A DNA stretch of 6,396 nucleotides, from contig PMHI01000163.1 in NCBI GenBank assembly GCA_003156615.1, positions 1-6,396 of the forward strand. Direction: 5' to 3'. Source of the DNA: Acidobacteriaceae bacterium (GTDB taxonomy: Bacteria; Acidobacteriota; Terriglobia; Terriglobales; SbA1). Shown one piece after another: positions 1-4,734 of this stretch (position 1 is the first letter of the stretch; each line of letters starts with the position of its first letter). Position numbers and translations under genes: made by a program. The notes beneath the pieces were generated by a model. The model was not told the origin of the DNA. It did no database searches and was given only the letters and a program-made list of their open reading frames with translations.

Positions 1-195
1 CAATCAAAAACTCGCACGCCGTTTGGCGGGGTCGGATATTCCGGTATCGGTCACTACTACGGCAAGGCCGGGTTTGACGCTCTCACGCACGCGAAATCGG
101 TTGTGATTTCGCCGCCCGACGTAGCCATTGAGCACTTGTTCCCGCCGTATACGGAGGAGAAGGTCAAAGCGCTCAGCCAGTGGTTTGAATACTAG
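1..195 (+). CDS. Aldehyde dehydrogenase, C-terminal fragment (5' end outside window)
   Basis: The window opens inside a reading frame that ends with TAG at 193-195 and gives 64 residues. Near its start is PFGGVGYSGIG, the conserved C-terminal motif of the NAD(P)-dependent aldehyde dehydrogenase superfamily. It is followed by a GKAGFDALTHAKSV stretch and a tail containing LFPPYTEEK. The tail is closest in style to the coniferyl-aldehyde dehydrogenase type, where a 'PFGG.G.SG.G.Y.G..GF..F.HAK' pattern and a 'PPY' tail are usual. Such enzymes oxidise aldehydes to carboxylic acids in the cytoplasm. The catalytic Cys and Glu and the cofactor-binding domain lie to the left of the window, so activity cannot be judged. 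The next gene starts 43 bases downstream on the same strand, suggesting co-transcription. Family assignment is firm; the substrate subclass is a guess. Confidence 0.9.
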   Translation, partial: QSKTRTPFGGVGYSGIGHYYGKAGFDALTHAKSVVISPPDVAIEHLFPPYTEEKVKALSQWFEY

Positions 196-224
196 GGCAC
201 AAGATCCCCGACAAAAGCGACCCC

Positions 225-231
225 AAAGGAG
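225..231 (+). promoter_or_regulatory. Ribosome binding site for the SnoaL-like gene
   Basis: AAAGGAG lies 7 bases before the ATG at 239. It decides the start: the frame is open upstream to an ATG at 128, but that extension would overlap the aldehyde dehydrogenase gene and gives an Arg-rich sequence unlike the family. Confidence 0.75.
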
Positions 232-238
232 CATAGAG

Positions 239-670
239 ATGAAAGGGAACGCGAAAGACTACGTATCGACCGCCCAACAGTTCTTCACTGCCTACGATGC
301 CCACGACGTCGATGGCATGCTCGGTCTTTGCGCAGATGGCGCTCTGGGACGATATGCCCCATACGGCCGCGAAAGCGTCGTGCCGATCCGGGGTGGCATC
401 GATGTCATTTGGCGCGCGTTTCCGAATGCCGTTCCGAACTTTCGAGTCAAAGTGATCGAGCTGATCCCTACCGACGGGAACACCGTTGTGATCCAAGCTG
501 AAATGGGCGGGCCCATACCTGCAGAAGTTCCGGGGGTCGCAAAGAAGGGTCAGGACGTACACATCCCTCACTGCTACATTCTGCGTTTCGACTCGAATTC
601 CAAGATCACTCGGCTCGATGCTTACGGGGACAACACCGTCCTCAACAATATCAAGGCGAGCGGCGTGTGA
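239..670 (+). CDS. SnoaL/NTF2-like small-barrel protein
   Basis: This 143-residue protein has the size and layout of the NTF2-like/SnoaL superfamily, a cone-shaped alpha+beta barrel used by polyketide cyclases, ketosteroid isomerase-like enzymes and many uncharacterised proteins. Helix 1 is about residues 5-20 (TAQQFFTAYDAHD). A DVDGMLGLCADGA segment at 23-35 is typical of the family ('f.ahD.d.ml.l.a.da'). Next comes a GGIDVIWRAFPNAVPNFRV segment (52-70), and then strands carrying VIELIPTDGNTVVIQAEMGG and HCYILRFDSNSKITRLDAY (111-129). The family pocket usually contains Asp/His or Tyr, but I cannot assign catalytic residues here. It lies 43 bases after the aldehyde dehydrogenase and 136 bases before the Rossmann gene. 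Its TGA overlaps an ATG (TGATG at 668-672) that opens a small frame. Possible roles are isomerase/cyclase, hydrolase or ligand-binding; fold confidence is high, function unknown. Confidence 0.85.
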   Translation: MKGNAKDYVSTAQQFFTAYDAHDVDGMLGLCADGALGRYAPYGRESVVPIRGGIDVIWRAFPNAVPNFRVKVIELIPTDGNTVVIQAEMGGPIPAEVPGVAKKGQDVHIPHCYILRFDSNSKITRLDAYGDNTVLNNIKASGV

Positions 671-810
671 TGGAGCGACCTAGCCGCGGAGGCTCTTACT
701 ATCGGCAACGCTTTTTGTGCAGCACATATCAAGAGGAAAGCCAACAAATGAGTGAACTCAATACTTTCAACCAATTGATACCCGGCAGCTGCAGAAGGAG
801 AGCTCAATGA
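670..810 (+). CDS. Possible 46-codon small ORF bridging two genes
   Basis: A frame begins at ATG 670-672, sharing one base with the stop of the SnoaL-like gene (TGATG). It ends at TGA 808-810, overlapping the next gene's ATG by the ATGA arrangement. It also has an internal ATG at 748 preceded by AGAGGAAAG, which would give a 20-residue product beginning MSELNTFNQLIPGS. The 46-residue product is rich in Arg, Ser, Gln and Tyr, has no visible membrane segment or domain, and resembles nothing I recognise. The exact junctions at both ends would suit translational coupling. However, a 46-codon open frame in 140 bases is not rare by chance, and the downstream gene has its own strong ribosome binding site. 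It could equally be spacer, a leader peptide starting at 748, or the remnant of a deleted gene's 5' end. Confidence 0.2.
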   Translation: MERPSRGGSYYRQRFLCSTYQEESQQMSELNTFNQLIPGSCRRRAQ

Positions 811-1418
811 AAATCGCACTAGTAGGAGCAACCGGAAGTGTTGGCACTCGCCTCATTTCAGAACTCACGCGTCGTGGTCACCACGTAACGGCGATCGCTC
901 GTCATCCCGAAAAACTTCAAGGACAAGCCTCCGTGAGCCCGGTTTCAGGGGACGTGCAAAACGAGAACGCACTTGCCGCGGTGCTTGCTGGGCACGATGT
1001 CGTGATACACAGTGTGAAGTTCCTCAGTACGAATGCCTCGAAGATCATCGCCGCAACCAAGGCGGCGAAAGTGCCACGGCTGCTCGTGGTCGGGGGCGCT
1101 GGAAGTCTGGAAGTTAGCCCCGGACTTACTCTTGTGAACACCCCAGACTTTCCCGCTGAGTACAAGCCTGAGACGCTCGCCGGCGCGGAGTTCCTGAATG
1201 TCTTGCGTGGGGAGAAGGAACTCGATTGGACGTTCTTATCTCCATCCTACTTTTTTGCTCCCGGCGAACGCACCCGCAAATTCCGACTCGGTAAAGACGA
1301 ACTTTTGGTTGCTGCTGACGGCCAAAGCCGCATATCCACCGAAGACTTTGCGATCGCACTCGTGGATGAGTTCGAACAGCCGAAGCACTCTCGCCAACGA
1401 TTCACGGTTGGGTACTGA
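807..1418 (+). CDS. NmrA-like NAD(P)-binding Rossmann protein (putative NADH-flavin reductase family)
   Basis: This 203-residue protein starts with MKIALVGATGSVGTRLISEL. It carries the glycine-rich dinucleotide motif G7-A-T-G10-S-V-G13 of atypical/extended short-chain dehydrogenases. Arg32 follows the second strand and often favours NADP(H). SGDV (47-50) matches the conserved acidic turn near the adenine, and RLLVVGGAGSLE (91-102) matches the family's 'vGGaGsl' strand. WTFLSPSYFFAPGERT (141-156) and SRISTEDFAIALVDEFE (174-190) complete the pattern seen in the COG2910/NAD_binding_10 group, usually about 205-215 residues. There is no Tyr-x3-Lys catalytic pair as in classical short-chain dehydrogenases. 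These proteins are annotated as NAD(P)H-flavin or quinone reductases or redox sensors, mostly without biochemical proof. AAGGAG at 795-800 fixes the ATG at 807. Its operon position suggests a redox or detoxification role. Confidence 0.9.
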   Translation: MKIALVGATGSVGTRLISELTRRGHHVTAIARHPEKLQGQASVSPVSGDVQNENALAAVLAGHDVVIHSVKFLSTNASKIIAATKAAKVPRLLVVGGAGSLEVSPGLTLVNTPDFPAEYKPETLAGAEFLNVLRGEKELDWTFLSPSYFFAPGERTRKFRLGKDELLVAADGQSRISTEDFAIALVDEFEQPKHSRQRFTVGY

Positions 1419-1501
1419 TAACTGAGCTGTGCACGAACTGAACGGCGGAGCAAAAAGCCAATCGCCGACCACGGACTATATGAAAGCGAGAGAGGTGGGG
1501 A

Positions 1502-2131
1502 ATGGTTTTAGCAGGAATCAAAGTACCCGACACAGTTCTGGTTCGCGATGCGATTGACTTGTCACGGCGCGCGTCAGAGCCATTTCTCTTCAACCATGCG
1601 ATGCGCTCCTGGCTATTCGGCGTATTGCTTTCAGAAAGCGCTGAACGTGCTCCGGATGCCGAGTTGTTGGCAGTAGCCACGATTCTGCATGATCTGGGCT
1701 TGACTCACCGCTATACGGCGGAAAATCGTTTCGAGGTGGACGGCGCCAATGCGGCGCGCTCGTTTCTGAAGGGGCGAGGCATCTCGACGCAGCAGATGCA
1801 AGTTGTTTGGGATGCCATCGCGCTTCATACCACACGATCCATCGCTCTTCACAAAGAGCCCGAAGTCGCTATGACCCATTCGGGAATAACAGTGGATGTT
1901 CTGGGGGCAGGCCTTGATCGAATTCCGCAGGACAGACAAGGCGCGATCCTGGCCGAATTTCCGCGCCTGGCACTAAAAAACGGACTCAAAGATTGCCTTT
2001 GCAACATCGTTCGGCGGAAGCCGGCGACCACCTTTGACAACATCATTCGGGATTTCGGCGTTCGATATGTCGAGGGGTACACATCCCCCAACTTTGCCGA
2101 TGTCGTCGCGAATGCACCATTTTCCGAATAG
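1502..2131 (+). CDS. HD-domain protein, cyanamide hydratase-like
   Basis: This 209-residue, mostly helical protein carries the HD-superfamily metal signature: His32 (FNHAMRSWLFG), His63-Asp64 (ATILHDLGLT) and a later Asp132 (GITVDVLG). His109 (IALHT) is also likely to lie in the pocket. The FNH.MR...FG, LHD.G.T and FEVDGANAA.SFL blocks match the cyanamide hydratase branch of the HD family (fungal Cah and yeast Ddi2-like), which adds water to cyanamide using a zinc site. Many bacterial relatives are uncharacterised and labelled 'HD phosphohydrolase', so the reaction here is open. The ATG at 1502 follows AGAGG (1491-1495) at a 6-base distance; an in-frame GTG at 1496 is an alternative. It lies 83 bases after the Rossmann gene and 59 before the hydrolase start. 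Metal binding is well supported; the substrate is not. Confidence 0.85.
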   Translation: MVLAGIKVPDTVLVRDAIDLSRRASEPFLFNHAMRSWLFGVLLSESAERAPDAELLAVATILHDLGLTHRYTAENRFEVDGANAARSFLKGRGISTQQMQVVWDAIALHTTRSIALHKEPEVAMTHSGITVDVLGAGLDRIPQDRQGAILAEFPRLALKNGLKDCLCNIVRRKPATTFDNIIRDFGVRYVEGYTSPNFADVVANAPFSE

Positions 2132-2179
2132 ACGACCTCCCGATCATCGAATTGCGCACGCGTGTCAGAGCGGCTAAAG

Positions 2180-2185
2180 AAGGAG
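2180..2185 (+). promoter_or_regulatory. Ribosome binding site for the alpha/beta-hydrolase gene
   Basis: AAGGAG lies 5 bases before the ATG at 2191. It favours that start over an in-frame TTG at 2152, which would add 13 basic residues and lacks a comparable site. Confidence 0.75.
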
Positions 2186-2190
2186 ACAAC

Positions 2191-2991
2191 ATGAACTACC
2201 AAATTCAAGGACTTTCCATCCATGCGGAGGTGCATGGGACTGCGGAGCCGGCTCTCGTATTTCTCCATTACTGGGGTGGAACTTCACGCACCTGGCGCAA
2301 GGTTACCGCCGAACTTGAGGGACAGTTCAAGACAGTGGCCTATGACGCGCGTGGCTGGGGGAAGTCCGACAAGACCTTAGCTGGGTACAAACTGGCAGAC
2401 CTTGCGGACGAAGCTCTCTCACTGGTCAAAGCGCTGGGAGTCAAACAATATGTCCTGGTTGGACATTCGATGGGAGGCAAGGTCGCGCAGTTCGCCGCAT
2501 CGCGGAGGCCGGAGGGGCTTTCAGGCCTCATTCTAGTGGCTCCCGCTCAGCCAACGCCTCGGCGCAATCCTGAAGAGATGCGTCAAGGACAGCTTCATGC
2601 GTACGACACGCGTGAGAACGTTCTTAAGACCATTGGCAGTGGCCGTCTGACTGCTCGTCCCCCTTCGCCAGAGATTCTAGAGCAGATTGTCGAAGACAAC
2701 ATGTCTGGCTCTCACGAGGCGACGATGGCATACCCGATGGAGTCAATACTTGAGGACATCTCGGCCGAGGTCGCGAATATCAACGTTCCAACGGTGCTGC
2801 TCGCGGGCGAGCTCGATCAGGTCGATTCAATCGAACGACACAAGACCGAAGTCCTGGCTTACCTTCCGAACGCCGAGTTCAAGATCATCAAGGGGAGCGG
2901 CCACTTGATCCCGATTGATGAGCCTCACGAGCTAGCCAAAGAGATTGCCAGCTTTATGGGCGGGTTGCTTCTTAGTCGGAATAATGCATGA
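2191..2991 (+). CDS. Alpha/beta-fold hydrolase
   Basis: The 266-residue product is a complete alpha/beta hydrolase. An HYWGG oxyanion-region motif lies at 26-30, where the family has HG(x)(G) after the third strand. YDARGWGKSD (51-60) is the family's conserved 'D.RG.G.S' turn. The nucleophile elbow GHSMGG (91-96) gives Ser93. The acid is most likely Asp209 in LLAGELDQVD, and the base is His238 in GSGHLIPIDEP. No signal peptide is visible, so it should be cytoplasmic. Length and layout match the 260-280-residue group that includes esterases, C-C bond hydrolases, haloperoxidase-like enzymes and epoxide hydrolase relatives. A Trp at position 28 next to the oxyanion hole is compatible with several of these but not diagnostic. 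It is the last gene of the rightward set, and a TetR gene faces it from 300 bases away. The substrate is unknown. Confidence 0.93.
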   Translation: MNYQIQGLSIHAEVHGTAEPALVFLHYWGGTSRTWRKVTAELEGQFKTVAYDARGWGKSDKTLAGYKLADLADEALSLVKALGVKQYVLVGHSMGGKVAQFAASRRPEGLSGLILVAPAQPTPRRNPEEMRQGQLHAYDTRENVLKTIGSGRLTARPPSPEILEQIVEDNMSGSHEATMAYPMESILEDISAEVANINVPTVLLAGELDQVDSIERHKTEVLAYLPNAEFKIIKGSGHLIPIDEPHELAKEIASFMGGLLLSRNNA

Positions 2992-3291
2992 TAAAGGACA
3001 TTTGCTTCAACAATCCCAAGCGCTCTCTTCTTAGGGGGTCGAATCCCAATACCGACTTGGCTCATTCACGCAGAGCTCCATAGGAAGTGGCTCCTTTAAG
3101 CCACCGGGGTTTGTGTTCGTAAAAAGCTCAGCTCCAGTAGTGTGGATTGCTCCTACCAAAACTGTTGCGGCACCCAGTCCGGCTTCAGCGCCGTAGGCGT
3201 GTCGGGAAGTACACAAGTAGTATCTGACGGGCAGCCGTCATCCGCCCAGGGCCGAACCCAGCCGTTCTGGACAGTGGGGGTAAATGGCTGG
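2992..3291. other. 300-base gap between convergent genes, no convincing gene
   Basis: This stretch lies between the stop of the hydrolase and the stop of the TetR gene. It contains frames that stay open on both strands: minus 3031-3216 (61 codons, TTG start only) and plus 3035-3193 (53 codons, no start codon). None has a ribosome binding site or recognisable family similarity. A hairpin sits at 3087-3104. Ala/Pro/Thr-rich readings on both strands hint that this may be residue of a former gene or an intergenic insertion, but I could not identify it. The antisense tails of the longer frames that run through it from the TetR region are compositional shadows. Confidence 0.5.
3087..3104. terminator. 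Hairpin downstream of the operon, weak terminator candidate
   Basis: GTGGCT and AGCCAC form a perfect 6-bp stem around a 6-base loop (CCTTTA), about 95 bases after the hydrolase stop. On the plus strand it is followed by CGGGGTTTGTGTTCG, which is only modestly T-rich, so it is not a textbook intrinsic terminator. It lies between two convergent genes, where a terminator is expected. Confidence 0.3.
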
Positions 3292-3933
3292 TTACAACAG
3301 TCTGCTCCGCTTCGCAGAGGATTTCCTCGTTCTCGATTCAGTTTCGTTCTCCCATCCGCCGAGATGATGTGCCATGACCGTGCATGCCTCGCGCAGTTCA
3401 TCGGCAAGCGAGCGATCGACCATGGTACGGGCAACCACCATGCCACCAATGCATAGAGCAGCAATGGCCTCTGCTTTGACGCGACGAGGCTGCGCCTTAT
3501 CGCGCAAGCTCCGCTCCAGAACACCGACCATTGCCCGAAATACGGTCTCAAAAGCGCGCTTTGCGCTGGTGTTGGAGCGAGCAACATCGGTCGGTAAGGC
3601 CACCATCGGACACGAGTTGTCGACATCTTCGAAATGCTGGCGCGATAGATATGCGCGCACGACTTGAGGGCCGACCTCAGTGGACGATAAATCCACATGT
3701 ACGCCTTCCCAGCAGTTTTTCCATTCGGGGTCGGTGAAGAAGCATCCGAGTACCTCGGAATAAAGGTCGCTCTTGCTATCAAAATAGCTGTAGAAACCAC
3801 CATGTGTCAGGCAAGCCCCGGCCATGATCTGTTGGATCGAGACGCTCTCGAAGCCATAGCGATTGAATAACCTGCGGGCGCTATCTACAATTTTTTTCCT
3901 CGTCTCAGAACGGTGATTTGCTGAATATGGCAT
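3292..3933 (-). CDS. TetR/AcrR-family transcriptional repressor
   Basis: The 213-residue protein begins with a TetR-type DNA-binding domain at about residues 9-56. ETRKKIVDSARRLFNRYGFESVSIQQIM is followed by the recognition helix region AGACLTHGGFYSYFDSKSDL, matching the family's 'G...G.(F/L)Y.(Y/H)F..K..L'. The C-terminal ligand and dimer domain has SCPMVALPTDVARS (107-120) and a helix-rich end, with a Lys/Arg-rich tail at 201-212. There are six cysteines (41, 64, 74, 108, 161, 184), which is many for this family. Cys108 sits in the position that, from memory, corresponds to NemR Cys106 (SGCL), a sensor of reactive chlorine and electrophiles. The ATG at 3933 follows GGAGGAGT. The gene converges on the enzyme operon and diverges from the SRPBCC gene, so it could control either, and probably itself. 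Confidence 0.92.
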   Translation of the reverse strand: MPYSANHRSETRKKIVDSARRLFNRYGFESVSIQQIMAGACLTHGGFYSYFDSKSDLYSEVLGCFFTDPEWKNCWEGVHVDLSSTEVGPQVVRAYLSRQHFEDVDNSCPMVALPTDVARSNTSAKRAFETVFRAMVGVLERSLRDKAQPRRVKAEAIAALCIGGMVVARTMVDRSLADELREACTVMAHHLGGWENETESRTRKSSAKRSRLL

Positions 3934-3936
3934 ATG

Positions 3937-3962
3937 ACTCCTCCATGGTCGTCATGAGGAGT
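3937..3962. promoter_or_regulatory. Inverted repeat over the TetR ribosome binding site
   Basis: ACTCCTCCATG (3937-3947) and CATGAGGAGT (3953-3962) are complementary apart from one extra C in the left arm, around a 5-base spacer. On the minus strand the inner arm is the GGAGGAGT ribosome binding site of the TetR gene. The pair could act in mRNA as a hairpin hiding the site, or in DNA as an operator for autorepression; TetR operators are often palindromes of this size near the start codon. Confidence 0.45.
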
Positions 3963-3973
3963 ATGCCTAGAAA

Positions 3974-4026
3974 GTTCGTACATTGCCTGAAAATATTATG
4001 TGGAACATATTTTGACTTTGTGTTCC
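3974..4026. promoter_or_regulatory. Cluster of GTTC/GAAC inverted repeats in AT-rich promoter core
   Basis: GTTCGTACAT (3974-3983) faces ATGTGGAAC (3998-4006). GGAACA (4002-4007) faces TGTTCC (4021-4026) as a perfect 6-bp inverted repeat with a 13-base spacer. AAAATAT (3990-3996) and ATATTTT (4007-4013) form another 7-bp pair. Such overlapping repeats at the centre of a divergent promoter fit binding sites for the adjacent TetR protein, but the true operator unit is not certain. Confidence 0.4.
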
Positions 4027-4095
4027 GATGCTTGACGGCGTGAACTTTGGCGGTCGGCGATTTCGACAGAGCGGGGACACACAGGGGGAGGGCAG

Positions 4096-4662
4096 ATGAT
4101 AACGGATGAGCAAGTTAAGGATCGAGGCTGGGGCACTCGGCGGCAGGTCATCCTCGGGATTGCTGCGTTGAGCGGCCTGGCCGGATGCCCATTCAAATCC
4201 TGGGCCGCTGAGGATTCTAGGCTTTCTCGTACTGCCGAGGCGATCAGGCAGGAGCCCGTTTTTCAGGCGAGCCGGAAACGAGTATATGAAGCGCTCACTG
4301 ATGCGCAGCAGTTCGACAAAGTGATGCGTCTTAGTGCAGCCATGCGATCGATGGCTACGGGAACGAAACGAGCGGAGATCAGCGGCGATGCAGGCAGCGC
4401 CTTCTCGATCTTTGGGGGGTACGTGTCTGGACGGCAGATCGAAGTCGTGCCTAATGAGCGGATTGTTCAGGCTTGGCGCTCGCAGAGTTGGAAACCGGGA
4501 GACTATTCCATCGTAAGATTCGAACTTATCGAGCAAGGTGCCGCTACCAAAATTGCGCTCGACCATCGTGGATTTCCGGACGGCACGGGCGACCACCTGG
4601 CGGCAGGATGGAAGGAAAATTACTGGGAGCCGCTAGGGAAATATTTGGAGCTGCAAAAGTAA
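4096..4662 (+). CDS. Exported SRPBCC (AHSA1/START-like) protein with Tat-type signal
   Basis: The 188-residue protein begins with a likely twin-arginine signal: T14-R15-R16-Q-V-I, then a hydrophobic run at about 18-30. Two exits are possible. One is signal peptidase I cleavage near SWA-AED (35-40); the other is lipoprotein processing at LAGC with Cys31, a good lipobox. Residues 50-186 form a Bet v1-like SRPBCC domain of the AHSA1 type. EPVFQASRKRVYEALTDAQQF is the family's opening helix region. GDAGSAFSIFGGYVSGRQIEVVPNERIVQAWR (97-128) matches its 'Gg.f...gg.i.G...e..p...iv..W' block, and GW..NYWEPLGKYL is the final helix. Most relatives are cytoplasmic and bind hydrophobic ligands in the cavity. 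GGGGGAG (4084-4090) precedes the ATG by 5 bases. It is transcribed divergently from the TetR gene and converges on the propeller gene after 72 bases. The ligand and role are unknown. Confidence 0.88.
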   Translation: MITDEQVKDRGWGTRRQVILGIAALSGLAGCPFKSWAAEDSRLSRTAEAIRQEPVFQASRKRVYEALTDAQQFDKVMRLSAAMRSMATGTKRAEISGDAGSAFSIFGGYVSGRQIEVVPNERIVQAWRSQSWKPGDYSIVRFELIEQGAATKIALDHRGFPDGTGDHLAAGWKENYWEPLGKYLELQK

Positions 4663-4734
4663 GGCGTGTTCCCCTAACGAGTTCCATCAGGGTGCCTTGC
4701 TGTCCGAGAATTATCCCATCGCGGTTGGCGATCG

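Larger units (their letters stand above)
3934..4095. promoter_or_regulatory. Divergent regulatory region between tetR-like and SRPBCC genes
   Basis: This 162-base spacer must carry the promoters for both divergent genes. It contains an AT-rich core at about 3988-4020, unlike the GC-richer flanks, and several inverted repeats listed separately. TTGACT at 4012-4017 resembles a -35 box reading rightward, but no good -10 box follows at the usual distance. No confident leftward promoter is seen either. Confidence 0.6.

Noticed and set aside
128..238. N-terminal extension of the SnoaL-like gene from ATG 128
   Set aside because: It overlaps the aldehyde dehydrogenase coding end, is Arg-rich and lacks the ribosome binding site present before ATG 239.
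2157..2164. CACGCGTG palindrome before the hydrolase gene as an operator
   Set aside because: An 8-bp palindrome in GC-rich DNA is expected by chance, and no second copy was seen at the other gene starts.
3153..3803. 216-codon open frame on the minus strand overlapping the TetR gene
   Set aside because: It is in another frame of the same strand, its translation is Arg/Ser/Pro-rich without family similarity, and the TetR frame has clear domain motifs and a ribosome binding site.
4012..4040. TTGACT as the -35 box of a sigma-70 promoter for the SRPBCC gene
   Set aside because: At 16-18 bases downstream the sequence is GC-rich (near ACGGCG) with no -10-like hexamer, so I did not call a promoter.
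3967..4596. 209-codon minus-strand frame opposite the SRPBCC gene
   Set aside because: The SRPBCC frame shows a signal peptide, conserved domain motifs and a ribosome binding site; the antisense reading shows none and runs through the divergent promoter region.
4718..4732. ATCGC/GCGAT hairpin in the 72-base convergent gap as a terminator
   Set aside because: The stem is only 5 bp and no T-run follows on either strand.
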